Of a DNA stretch of 38,375 nt, positions 18,678-27,200 are shown piece after piece. The DNA comes from Mycolicibacterium canariasense (lineage in GTDB: Bacteria; Actinomycetota; Actinomycetes; Mycobacteriales; Mycobacteriaceae): assembly GCF_002101555.1 (NCBI RefSeq), contig NZ_LQOL01000082.1, positions 1-38,375 of the forward strand, in the 5' to 3' direction. The notes under the pieces were generated by a model that saw only the letters and a program-made list of their open reading frames with translations, was not told where the DNA came from and made no database searches. The position numbers were made by a program, and so were the translations under genes. Positions within the stretch are counted from its first letter, which is position 1. Each line of letters begins with the position of its first letter.

Positions 18678-19976
18678 TCAGGAGAATCGCTCGGGATACC
18701 AGTACACGTCCTCGGCGGCACCGGTGAGCGCGTTGTCGACGGCTTGGCGCCCCTGCAGGTACCCGTAATCCTGATTCGAGGACTCATAACGCCAGCCGCC
18801 GAATCGGCCGCGGCTGTGGATACCGGCGCCACGTAGCGTCGCATCGGCGGCCCGCAGCACCTCATCGCGGCCGAGCGTGGGCACCGGGTACCCGAACGGG
18901 ATGGTGCGTGCGAACCGGCTTACCACCGAGCTCGGGTCGGCGCCCAGTGCCGCCAACGAGGTCTGCACCGCCTGGACCGAAGCCTGCGCGGAGTCGGCCC
19001 GACCGGGGAACGACGGCACCTCGCACAACACGTTCCAGCGTCCCGGCCCGGCATTGCCGGGGTCGTAGTTGCTCAGCATCGTCGCGCGGTACCACGGCAC
19101 GCGCTCGTCCGGGCAGTACAGCCACGTCTTGTCGGCCAGCGCCGGCGGCGGCTCACCGCGATAGCCCAGGCCGATCGCGTGCACCCGGCTGGCACGCAAC
19201 CCGGCCGCCTGCCTCCCCTGCCCCACCCAGTTCAACGCCGTCGTGATGGGCGCCGTGCTCACGCAGTGGTCGTAGCGCACCGTGGAACCGTCGTCCAGGG
19301 TCGCAACCCGGCTGGCCGCGTCCACCCCGACCACCGCCGTGTTCAGCCGCACCGATCCCGGCTTCATCAAGGCGTCCTGCACGGCCCGCCACAGCGCACC
19401 GGTGCCTCCCTGCGGATAGGGAAACGCCTCGGCGGGCGCCGGGGCCGCACTCCCGGCCAACGCCAGCCGCGGCACGTTCGGGGTGAGGCTGCCGCTGCGC
19501 AGTGAGGTCCAGGTGTGGTCGATCTGGTCCAGCGGCGCCGTCCACATCTTGCGGTTGTACGGTTCGAAAAACCGGTCGTGGAGCCAACTTCCGAAATGAT
19601 TGCGGTAGTAGTCGGCGAGGTTGCGCACCGGGGCGTCCGGGCGCAGGTCGGTGGGCAATTCGGTGAGCTGCTGCTGGATCGGGGTGGGCACCAGACTCTG
19701 TGGTCCGTCGCCGGTGAGCCACACCCAACCGTTGCGGGTCACCTGGTTGATGCCGACGCCGCTGGCCCGCACCGCCTGATCGAATTCGGGGAAATGACTG
19801 TGCAATACGTGTCCGCCGAGATCCCAGGTGAAGCCCTGGCCATCGGTGACGGAGGCGGACATCCCGCCGATCTGGTCGCCTGCGTCGACCACCAGATGGT
19901 CGATGCCCAACTCGGTGAGCCGCACCGCCGCGCCGATGCCGGTGGTGCCGGCGCCTATCACCAGAAACGTGGGCAC
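18678..19976 (-). CDS. FAD-dependent oxidoreductase, UDP-galactopyranose mutase/amine oxidase-like
   Basis: 432 residues from a GTG at 19976. The dinucleotide fold is immediate: VIGAGTTGIGAAVRL, then the Glu-equivalent Asp in VVDAGDQIGGMSAS. The late block RGRFGGWRYESSNQDYGYLQG is the second FAD contact found in UDP-galactopyranose mutase-like and protoporphyrinogen-oxidase-like flavoproteins. FFEPYNRKMWTAPL resembles the substrate-binding region of sugar-mutase relatives. No signal or membrane segment is seen. It follows the PIG-L gene by 49 nt on the same strand, so the two are probably one operon and may act on the same sugar compound. The exact reaction is unknown. Confidence 0.8.
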   Translation of the reverse strand: MPTFLVIGAGTTGIGAAVRLTELGIDHLVVDAGDQIGGMSASVTDGQGFTWDLGGHVLHSHFPEFDQAVRASGVGINQVTRNGWVWLTGDGPQSLVPTPIQQQLTELPTDLRPDAPVRNLADYYRNHFGSWLHDRFFEPYNRKMWTAPLDQIDHTWTSLRSGSLTPNVPRLALAGSAAPAPAEAFPYPQGGTGALWRAVQDALMKPGSVRLNTAVVGVDAASRVATLDDGSTVRYDHCVSTAPITTALNWVGQGRQAAGLRASRVHAIGLGYRGEPPPALADKTWLYCPDERVPWYRATMLSNYDPGNAGPGRWNVLCEVPSFPGRADSAQASVQAVQTSLAALGADPSSVVSRFARTIPFGYPVPTLGRDEVLRAADATLRGAGIHSRGRFGGWRYESSNQDYGYLQGRQAVDNALTGAAEDVYWYPERFS

Positions 19977-20025
19977 GTCTCACGCCCTGGTGCCAATACC
20001 CGTCGCTTCGCTCGCCCCACGGTTC

Positions 20026-20649
20026 TCAGAAGTCGAGGACCTGGCGTACCGGCTCGAAACCCTCAGCGAACGGCCGACGGCACAGGAAGCCGTAGTGCTC
20101 GGCGGTGCTGCGCACCCACGACGCACTGACCTTCTCGCTGGCCTCGGCCTGCGAGACGTGGCACATGAGCGCCTCAACCTTCTTGTCCAGTGAATCCGAG
20201 ATGTCCATGAACACGGTCGGGTTGAAGCCCACCGCCGACGGGCCGCCGTAGGCCATGATCGTCGAGACCCACCGCGCCGCACCCATGGTGCACCGGGACA
20301 CCACCCGGTGATCCTGGTGACTGTCATTGGCCATGTGCGTGTACACGACCGTCGCCGATACCTTTTCGATCGCGTCTTCGATGAGGTGCACGAGTTCGAA
20401 CTCCTGCAGCGACACCCGGCAGTCGGCGAACCCCTCACCCCACAACAACTGGTCGACGCCGAGTACCTCGGCGGCGCGATGCTGCTCGTCCACCCGTTGC
20501 GCGGTGTCGCCGGGGCCGACCTCGCCGCGGGTCACGACCAGCATGGTGACGCGGTCACCGGCGGCCACATGCTTTGCCAGCGCACCGCCGCACCCGAGCT
20601 CGATATCGTCGGGATGGGCCCCCACTGCCAGTACCGATCGCCGCGTCAT
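20026..20649 (-). CDS. PIG-L family zinc-dependent deacetylase
   Basis: 207 residues. The zinc site AHPDD (residues 11-15: His12, Asp15) and the later HQDH block (His111, His114) define the PIG-L/LmbE fold, which removes N-acetyl groups from sugars, such as MshB in mycothiol synthesis and Mca. It is shorter than MshB (about 300 residues), so it is likely a different member, perhaps acting on a nucleotide- or lipid-linked amino sugar. Its ATG is preceded by AGGGGG. The next gene downstream is the UGM-like flavoprotein, which suggests a joint role in modifying a glycan precursor; that link is inference. The protein is cytosolic by sequence. Confidence 0.85.
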   Translation of the reverse strand: MTRRSVLAVGAHPDDIELGCGGALAKHVAAGDRVTMLVVTRGEVGPGDTAQRVDEQHRAAEVLGVDQLLWGEGFADCRVSLQEFELVHLIEDAIEKVSATVVYTHMANDSHQDHRVVSRCTMGAARWVSTIMAYGGPSAVGFNPTVFMDISDSLDKKVEALMCHVSQAEASEKVSASWVRSTAEHYGFLCRRPFAEGFEPVRQVLDF

Positions 20650-20689
20650 GCCCCCTGGCCTTCACTTTGCTGAACCCTGGATTTCAGGC

Positions 20690-20695
20690 AGCATA
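20690..20695 (-). promoter_or_regulatory. Possible -10 element of the PIG-L operon, within an IdeR-box-like sequence
   Basis: On the minus strand TATGCT fits the mycobacterial TANNNT -10 and would give a leader of about 40 nt before the PIG-L ATG. The hexamer lies inside TAAGGTTATGCTGCCTGAA, which matches about 13 of 19 positions of the IdeR consensus. No -35 of quality is seen. The match is too weak to claim iron control. The rest of the 182-bp gap between PIG-L and proB shows nothing else recognisable. Confidence 0.3.
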
Positions 20696-20831
20696 ACCTT
20701 AATCTCGGCGATCCGTGCACATTAGCTCGCCGCTGTGATAGGTCTGCCTCACCCAGCACCGGCCCGCGAAGTGCGCAGACACCCGGGGAAATGGCTCGAA
20801 AGTTTTGCGAAAATCACACCGTCGCGACCGG

Positions 20832-22022
20832 TCAGGTGGCCACCAGGTCATCGGCGTGCACCGCGGGCCGACGCAGCTCGGCAGGCAGATCATGGGTGGA
20901 ACGACCGATCATCGTGGTCAATTCCGCCGCGTCGTAGGCCACCACGCCGCGGGCAACGGTTTGCGCATCGGGCCCACGCAGATCGACGACATCGCCACCG
21001 TGAAATTTGCCGGTGACCGCGGTGATACCGGCCGGCAGCAATGACCGCCGCTGCTTGACCACCGCGCGCACCGCGCCGGCATCCAGGGCCAGCGCACCCG
21101 CCGACTCGGCGGCGTACCGCACCCAGAACCTGCGGGCGGACATCCGCTCCGGGCGCGGCGCGAACACCGTACCGACGGAGGCGTCGTCGAGGGCTGCCGC
21201 CGCGTCGGACGCGGCGGCCAACAGCACCGGCACCCCGGCATCGGCGGCCAGCAGCGCCGAGGACAGCTTGGACGCCATACCCCCCGTGCCCAGACTGCTG
21301 CCGGCACCGGCCACGACACCGTCGAGGTCCCCTTGCGTGGCGACCTCCGGGATGAAGCGTGCCTGTCCCTTGCGGGGGTCGGAATCGTAGAGGCCGTCGA
21401 TATCGGAGAGCAGGATCAGCGCGTCCGCTCCGACCAGATGCGCCACCAGCGCCGAGAGCCGGTCATTGTCACCGAACCGGATCTCGTTGGTGGCCACCGT
21501 GTCGTTCTCGTTGACGATCGCCACCGCGTGCAGAGCACGCAACCGGTCCAGCGTCCGCTGGGCGTTGGTGTGCTGCACCCGCATCGAGATGTCATGCGCG
21601 GTGAGCAGCACCTGACCGACGGTGCGGTGATAGCGGGCGAAAGCGGCACTCCAGGAATTGACCAGGGCCACCTGACCGACACTGGCGGCGGCCTGCTTGG
21701 TGGCCAGGTCTTTGGGCCGCTTGGTCAGACCGAGCGGCTCGATACCGGCAGCGATGGCACCCGACGACACGATCACCACGTCCGAGCCGGCCTTCATCCG
21801 GCCCTCGATGGCATCGGCGAGGTCGGACAACCTGGAGGCGTCGAACACCCCGGACGGCGTGGTGAGCGCGGTGGTGCCGATCTTGACGACGACGCTGCGC
21901 GCGGTGCGGACGGCCTCGCGATGCGCGCTCCGGTCATGATTCGCTGCGCGAGCGTCGCCCGCGTCATGATTCGCTCCGCAAGCGTCGCCCGCGTCATGAT
22001 TCGCTCCGCAAGCGTCGCTCAT
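20832..22022 (-). CDS. proB: Glutamate 5-kinase with repeat-extended N-terminus
   Basis: 396 residues. The amino acid kinase domain starts with VVVKIGTTALTTPSG and includes VIVSSGAIAAGI, NENDTVATNEIRFGDND and LLSDIDGLYDSDPR. A PUA domain follows at about 300-380. It phosphorylates glutamate in the first step of proline synthesis and is normally inhibited by proline. The only in-frame start is ATG 22022, which overlaps the obg stop (ATGA), so the two are translationally coupled. Compared with the remembered M. tuberculosis N-terminus it gains about 28 residues made of a 10-residue repeat (ACGANHDAGD), encoded by three 30-bp tandem units. The extension is hydrophilic and probably disordered. 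Confidence 0.93.
   Translation of the reverse strand: MSDACGANHDAGDACGANHDAGDARAANHDRSAHREAVRTARSVVVKIGTTALTTPSGVFDASRLSDLADAIEGRMKAGSDVVIVSSGAIAAGIEPLGLTKRPKDLATKQAAASVGQVALVNSWSAAFARYHRTVGQVLLTAHDISMRVQHTNAQRTLDRLRALHAVAIVNENDTVATNEIRFGDNDRLSALVAHLVGADALILLSDIDGLYDSDPRKGQARFIPEVATQGDLDGVVAGAGSSLGTGGMASKLSSALLAADAGVPVLLAAASDAAAALDDASVGTVFAPRPERMSARRFWVRYAAESAGALALDAGAVRAVVKQRRSLLPAGITAVTGKFHGGDVVDLRGPDAQTVARGVVAYDAAELTTMIGRSTHDLPAELRRPAVHADDLVAT
21931..22020. repeat. Three tandem 30-bp repeats at the proB 5' end
   Basis: The units are 21931-21960, 21961-21990 and 21991-22020. The second and third differ at one base; the first differs from the second at four. Each contains TCATGATTCGCT and AAGCGTCGC or close variants. 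Because each unit is 10 codons, changes in copy number would keep proB in frame. The repeat ends exactly at the ATGA shared by obg and proB. Confidence 0.93.
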
Positions 22023-23458
22023 TCGCCGCTCTCCCGGCGCGCCTTCCGTGCCGCCTTGCGCTCGTCGGCACCCACCCGGTCGGTCTGCTCGAGGCGGATG
22101 TCGGTGCCCCGTCCGGACAGATGGGTGTCGATGCCGGCCGGGGTCTGCGGCTCCCAGTCGAAGGTGACATCACCGATGGTGACCGCACACCCCGGCGTCG
22201 CGCCCTGCTTGAGCAATTCGTCTTCCACACCGAGCCGGGCCAACCGGTCGCCCAGATAGCCGACGGCTTCGTCGTTCTCGAAGTTGGTCTGGGCGATCCA
22301 GCGCTCCGGCCGAGTGCCCCGCACGATGAACCCGCCCTGACCGTCCGGCGACACGGTGAATCCGGTCTCGTCGACGGGGATGGGCCGGATGATCGGGCGC
22401 CGCGGCGCCACCTCCGGCTGAGCGGCCCGGTACGCGGCAACCAGTTCCCACAACGCAAACGTCAACTGGCGCAAGCCTTCCCGGGTCACCGTCGAGATCT
22501 CGTAAACCGGCCAGTCGTACTTCTGGGCCACTTCCTCGCGGACGAAGTCGGCCAGCTCCTTGGCGTCGGGCACGTCGATCTTGTTCAGCACCACGGCGCG
22601 GGGCCGTTCGGCCAGGTCGCCGAGGGTGGTATCGCCTTGCAAGGTCGGCCGGTACGCCGCCAGTTCGGCTTCCAGTGCGTCGATATCGGAAATGGGGTCG
22701 CGGCCCGGCTCCATGGTGGCGCAATCCACCACGTGCACCAACACCGCGCACCGTTCGATGTGGCGCAGGAAGTCCAGGCCGAGGCCGCGGCCCTGTGATG
22801 CGCCCGGGATCAGGCCGGGCACATCGGCGACGGTGTAGGAATGGTCCCCGGCCGATACCACGCCCAGATTTGGCGCCAGCGTGGTGAACGGATAGTCGGC
22901 GATCTTGGGCTTGGCCGCCGAAATCACGGACACCAATGAGGATTTGCCGGCCGACGGGAACCCGACCAGGCCGACGTCGGCCACCGTCTTGAGCTCCAGC
23001 GTCAGGTCGCGGGTCTGCCCCTTCTCCCCCAGCAGGGCGAAGCCGGGCGCCTTCCGGGCCCGGGAGGCCAACGCGGCGTTGCCCAGGCCCCCGCGTCCAC
23101 CAGCAGCCGCTTCGAAACGCGTTCCCGCGCCGACCAAGTCGGCGAGCAGCCGGCCTTGTTCGTCGAGCACGACGGTGCCGTCGGGCACCCGCACCTCGAG
23201 ATCGTCACCGGCCGCGCCGTCGCGGTTGCTGCCGGCACCCTGCTTACCCGAGGGTGCGCTGACGTGCGGATGGAAATGGAAGTCCAGCAGCGTGTGGACC
23301 TGGGGGTCGACGACCAGGACGATGCTGCCGCCCCGGCCCCCGTTTCCACCGTCGGGCCCGCCGAGCGGTTTGAACTTCTCGCGGTGTACCGAGGCGCAGC
23401 CGTTGCCGCCGTTACCGGCCTGCGCGTGGATGACCACGCGGTCGACGAACCGGGGCAT
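22019..23458 (-). CDS. obg: Obg family GTPase
   Basis: 479 residues, the same size as the M. tuberculosis protein as remembered. The glycine-rich Obg fold covers residues 1-160 (GNGGNGCASVHREKF). The GTPase domain has the P-loop GFPSAGKSSL (166-175), G3 in ADVPGLIPGA and G4 in VVLNKID. A C-terminal OCT domain and a basic tail (KAARKARRESGE) follow. Obg acts in late 50S assembly and stress signalling. An AGGAAGGA ribosome-binding site precedes ATG 23458, directly after a terminator-like hairpin. The stop overlaps the proB start. The rplU-rpmA-obg order is widely conserved. Confidence 0.97.
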   Translation of the reverse strand: MPRFVDRVVIHAQAGNGGNGCASVHREKFKPLGGPDGGNGGRGGSIVLVVDPQVHTLLDFHFHPHVSAPSGKQGAGSNRDGAAGDDLEVRVPDGTVVLDEQGRLLADLVGAGTRFEAAAGGRGGLGNAALASRARKAPGFALLGEKGQTRDLTLELKTVADVGLVGFPSAGKSSLVSVISAAKPKIADYPFTTLAPNLGVVSAGDHSYTVADVPGLIPGASQGRGLGLDFLRHIERCAVLVHVVDCATMEPGRDPISDIDALEAELAAYRPTLQGDTTLGDLAERPRAVVLNKIDVPDAKELADFVREEVAQKYDWPVYEISTVTREGLRQLTFALWELVAAYRAAQPEVAPRRPIIRPIPVDETGFTVSPDGQGGFIVRGTRPERWIAQTNFENDEAVGYLGDRLARLGVEDELLKQGATPGCAVTIGDVTFDWEPQTPAGIDTHLSGRGTDIRLEQTDRVGADERKAARKARRESGE

Positions 23459-23472
23459 ATCAGGTCCTTCCT

Positions 23473-23524
23473 AGAAAAGTGAAGCTGCCGAGAGTCCTGT
23501 CTGGAGAACTCGCAGCAGCTTCAC
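23473..23524 (-). terminator. Terminator-like hairpin between rpmA and obg
   Basis: The arms GTGAAGCTGC (23479-23488) and GCAGCTTCAC (23515-23524) pair perfectly, and further pairing (CGAG/CTCG) extends the stem with a bulge. In the minus-strand direction the stem is followed at once by TTTTCT and then the obg ribosome-binding site. It lies inside the operon, so it should act as a partial terminator that lowers obg-proB expression relative to the two ribosomal protein genes. Confidence 0.8.
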
Positions 23525-23547
23525 CTTCGCGGAAAGTCCTCGAAAAA

Positions 23548-23814
23548 CTAGGCTTCCTGAACCGACGGTCGCACAATGTTGACGGTGCGGCGGCCACGCT
23601 TGGCGCCGAACTCCACAACACCGGGAGCGGTGGCGAACAGGGTGTCGTCGCCGCCACGGCCGACATTCACGCCGGGGTGGAAGTGGGTGCCGCGCTGCCG
23701 CACCAAGATCTCGCCGGCCTTGACCACCTGGCCACCGAACCGCTTGACGCCGAGTCGCTGGGCGGCGGAGTCGCGACCGTTGCGCGAGCTGGAAGCGCCC
23801 TTCTTGTGTGCCAT
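23548..23814 (-). CDS. rpmA: 50S ribosomal protein L27
   Basis: 88 residues. The N-terminus MAHKKGASSSRNGRDS is the L27 signature, whose basic tail reaches the peptidyl transferase centre. GGQVVKAGEILVRQRGT and HPGVNVGRGGDDTLFA are also conserved. No N-terminal extension needing processing, as found in Firmicutes, is present. AGGAGG precedes the ATG. rplU ends 15 nt upstream on the same strand; a terminator-like hairpin follows before obg. It is a structural component of the large subunit. Confidence 0.98.
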   Translation of the reverse strand: MAHKKGASSSRNGRDSAAQRLGVKRFGGQVVKAGEILVRQRGTHFHPGVNVGRGGDDTLFATAPGVVEFGAKRGRRTVNIVRPSVQEA

Positions 23815-23829
23815 GTCGTTCGCCTCCTA

Positions 23830-24153
23830 CTACTTGATTCCGGTGACCTTGAGGACCGTCAGCTGCTGACGGTGCCCCTGCCGCTTGTGGTAGCCGGTCT
23901 TGTTCTTGAACTTGTGGATGCGGATCTTGGGGCCCTTGGTGTGCTCGAGCACCTCACCGGTGACCGCAACCTTGGCCAGCTCATCGGCCGAGGTGGTGAC
24001 CTTCGCGCCGTTGACCACGAGGGCGACGGGCAGCGAGACGGACGAACCCGGCTCGGACTCGATCTTCTCGACCTTGACCACGTCACCGACGGCGACCTTG
24101 TACTGCTTGCCGCCGGTCTTGACGATTGCGTACGTGGCGTTATCGGCTGCCAT
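23830..24153 (-). CDS. rplU: 50S ribosomal protein L21
   Basis: 107 residues from ATG 24153, which has GAGGAAGA before it. The frame stays open upstream but that part is not L21-like. Recognised by YAIVKTGGKQYKV near the N-terminus and by GPKIRIHKFKNKTGY with KRQGHRQQLTVLKVTGI at the end, where L21 contacts 23S rRNA. It begins the rplU-rpmA-obg-proB run. The 144 bp between it and rne (24154-24297) contain no gene; a minus-strand TTGACC near 24268-24273 could be a -35, but no clear -10 follows. Confidence 0.98.
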   Translation of the reverse strand: MAADNATYAIVKTGGKQYKVAVGDVVKVEKIESEPGSSVSLPVALVVNGAKVTTSADELAKVAVTGEVLEHTKGPKIRIHKFKNKTGYHKRQGHRQQLTVLKVTGIK

Positions 24154-24297
24154 CGTTAGTCTTCCTCTACTTCGTTCTTCTGGGCGCGCGCAATCGGTGA
24201 AGGTGCACGTGCAGGTCTTGTTTGCGAACTGAGCCAGCTTTCGCGGCTGCAAGCCTCGCGACAACTGGTCAAGGGTACGTGAGCAGCGTGGACAGGG

Positions 24298-27200
24298 TCA
24301 AACCGCGCCGCCCGGGGGGCCTGCCGGCCGGGCCGCGGCGCGGCGCCGGGGGCGCCGGCCTGCCGGTGTGACCGCCTCTCCCGCCGGCTGCCGGGCGGCG
24401 ACGCCCAGGTCAGCCGGGGTGTCGTCGTCCGACTCGTCGTCGGTGTCGTCCCCCGAGTCGTCTTCGGTGTCGTCCGAGTCCTCGTACTCCGAGTCATCGG
24501 AGTCGTCATCCTCGGAGTCCTCATCTTCGAACTCGTCGTCGTCCGAGTCCTCGTCGTCCGAGTCCTCGTCGTCGGGGTCCTCGTCGAACTCCTCGTCGTC
24601 TTCGTCCTCGTCATCGTCGTCGTCGATGACATCGATGACGTCGGCTTCGTCTTCGTCAGAATCCTCGTCGGAATCCTCGTCCGACTCGTCGAACTCGTCC
24701 TCGGCGCCATCGGCCGCCGTCAGGTCGTCGTCGGCCCCGGTGACGGTCTCGTCCTCGCCGGCCGTGTCTTCGGTGGCTTCGTCTTCGAGATCTTCCAGAG
24801 CCTCGACGTCCTCGTCGTCGTGCTTGCCGTTGGCCGCGGCCATCGCCTTGAACATCGGGTGCTCAGCGGCGGCATGCGCGGGCACCTTCGCCACCTGCAC
24901 CTCTTCGACCTTGGCGCCCTTCTTGCCGCGCTTCCCGCGCCGTCCACCACCACCGGTACCGCCGGCCCCGCCGGATTCGGCCTTGCGGGCCACCGCCTGC
25001 GCGGTGTCCACCGGATCGACATGCAAGACGATGCCTCGGCCCGCGCAGTGCGTGCACGTGGTCGAGAAGGCCTCGACAAGCCCGGTACCCAGTCGCTTGC
25101 GGGTCAGCTGAACCAGGCCGAGCGAGGTCACCTCGGACACCTGGTGGCGGGTTCGGTCGCGGCCGAGCGCCTCGGTCAGACGCCGCAGCACCAGGTCGCG
25201 GTTGGATTCCAACACCATGTCGATGAAGTCGATGACCACGATGCCGCCGATATCGCGCAGCCGCAGCTGGCGCACGATCTCCTCGGCCGCCTCGAGGTTG
25301 TTCTTGGTGACCGTCTGCTCCAGGTTGCCGCCGGCGCCGGTGAACTTGCCGGTGTTGACGTCGACGACCGTCATCGCCTCGGTGCGGTCGATCACCAAGG
25401 TGCCGCCCGAGGGCAGCCACACCTTGCGGTCCAGGGCCTTGGCCAGCTGCTCGTCGATGCGGTGTACCGCGAACACGTCGGGCCCGTCGGGTGCGCTGGG
25501 CTCGTATTTCGTCATCCGCGAAACAAGCTCGGGGGCAACCGAGTTCACGTAGGTGTTGATGGTGTCCCAGGCTTCGTCGCCGGACACGATCAAGCCGGAG
25601 AAGTCCTCGTTGAACAGGTCGCGGATCACCTTGACCAGCACATCGGGCTCTTCGTAGAGCGCGATCGCGGCGCCGGCCTTCTTCTCGGTGGTCTCGGCGG
25701 CCTTGGCCTCGATCTCGGTCCAGCGCTTCTGCAGACGCTCGACGTCGGAGCGGATGTCCTCTTCCTTGACGCCCTCGGATGCCGTGCGGATGATCACCCC
25801 GGCGCCGGCGGGCACCACCTCCCGCAGGATCTCCTTGAGCCGCTGCCGCTCGGTGTCTGGCAGCTTGCGGCTGATCCCGGTCGACGACGCGCCCGGCACG
25901 TACACCAGATAACGCCCGGCCAACGAGATCTGCGTGGTGAGCCGGGCGCCCTTGTGCCCGACCGGGTCCTTGCTGACCTGCACGACGACGTAGTCGCCGG
26001 GTTTGAGCGCCTGCTCGATCTTGCGGTTGTTCCCCCCGAGACCCGCGGCCTCCCAGTTGACCTCACCGGCGTAGAGCACACCGTTGCGGCCCCGCCCGAT
26101 GTCGACGAACGCGGCCTCCATCGAGGGCAGCACGTTCTGCACGATGCCCAGGTAGATGTTGCCGACGAGCGATGCCGAGGCCGCCGATGTCACGAAATGC
26201 TCGACCACGACCCCGTCTTCGAGCACCGCGATCTGGGTGTAGCGGGCGCCCTCGTGCGGCGGCTCGGTGCGGATCTTGTCTCGCACGATCATCGTGCGCT
26301 CGACCGCCTCGCGGCGGGCCAGGAATTCAGCCTCGCTCAGGATGGGCGGGCGGCGACGGCCGGCGTCTCGGCCATCCCGGCGGCGCTGCCGTTTGGCCTC
26401 CAGCCGGGTCGACCCGCTGATCCCCTGGATCTCGTCGGGGTCCTTACCGGATTTGGCGGACCGTTCCCGCGGCGCTCGCTCGTGCACCACGGTGTTCGGC
26501 GGATCGTCCGGCGAGCTCTCGTCGGAATCACCGTTGTCGCCGTTGCCGGTCTTGCGCCGGCGGCGACGGCGGCGCCGGCGGCTGCCGCCCTCGGCGCTGC
26601 CGGCCTCGTCACCGTTGTCCTCGGTGTCCTCGGCGTCGTCGGTGTCGTCACCCTCGGCCTGCTCACCGGTGTCCGCACCGCCCTCGGTGTCGGCGTCCTC
26701 ACCGGCGTCATCGGCGTTCTGTTCACCGCGACCACGGCCGCGGCCACGGCGTCCGCGCCGGCGCCGGCGGGCGGCCGGTCGATCGGCCTGCCCCTCCTCG
26801 CCGTCGGCATCGGCATCGTCGACGTCGTCACCCTCGTCGGTGTCGTCCCCCTCGTCGGCGGCGACCACCCGCGGCTGGAACTCGACCGGCTGCGGTGCGA
26901 CGAACAGCGGCAGATAGGGCGCCGGCTCGACTTCGGCGCGCGGGCTGAGCTCGCTGGCCACCTCGAGTTCGAACGCGTGCGGGGTTTCCAACAACAGGCG
27001 GGACTCGGGCTCGGCGGTCACCACCTCGACGGCCTCGGCCACCTCGGCCGGCTCGACCGACCCGGTGGGGACCGGCGGCTCGTCGGGCTGGGAGGGATCC
27101 GCGGCTTCGGTGGCCTGGGCCGCCTCGGCGGTCACCACCTCGACCGCTTCGGCCACCTCGGCCGGCTCGACCGACCCGGTGGGGACCGGCGGCTCGGATT

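Noticed and set aside
21931..22020. A CRISPR-like array
   Set aside because: The three 30-bp units are directly adjacent with no spacers, and they are read as part of proB.
24400..24840. A Ser-rich protein encoded on the plus strand (runs of Ser)
   Set aside because: It is the antisense of the Asp/Glu codons in the RNase E tail.
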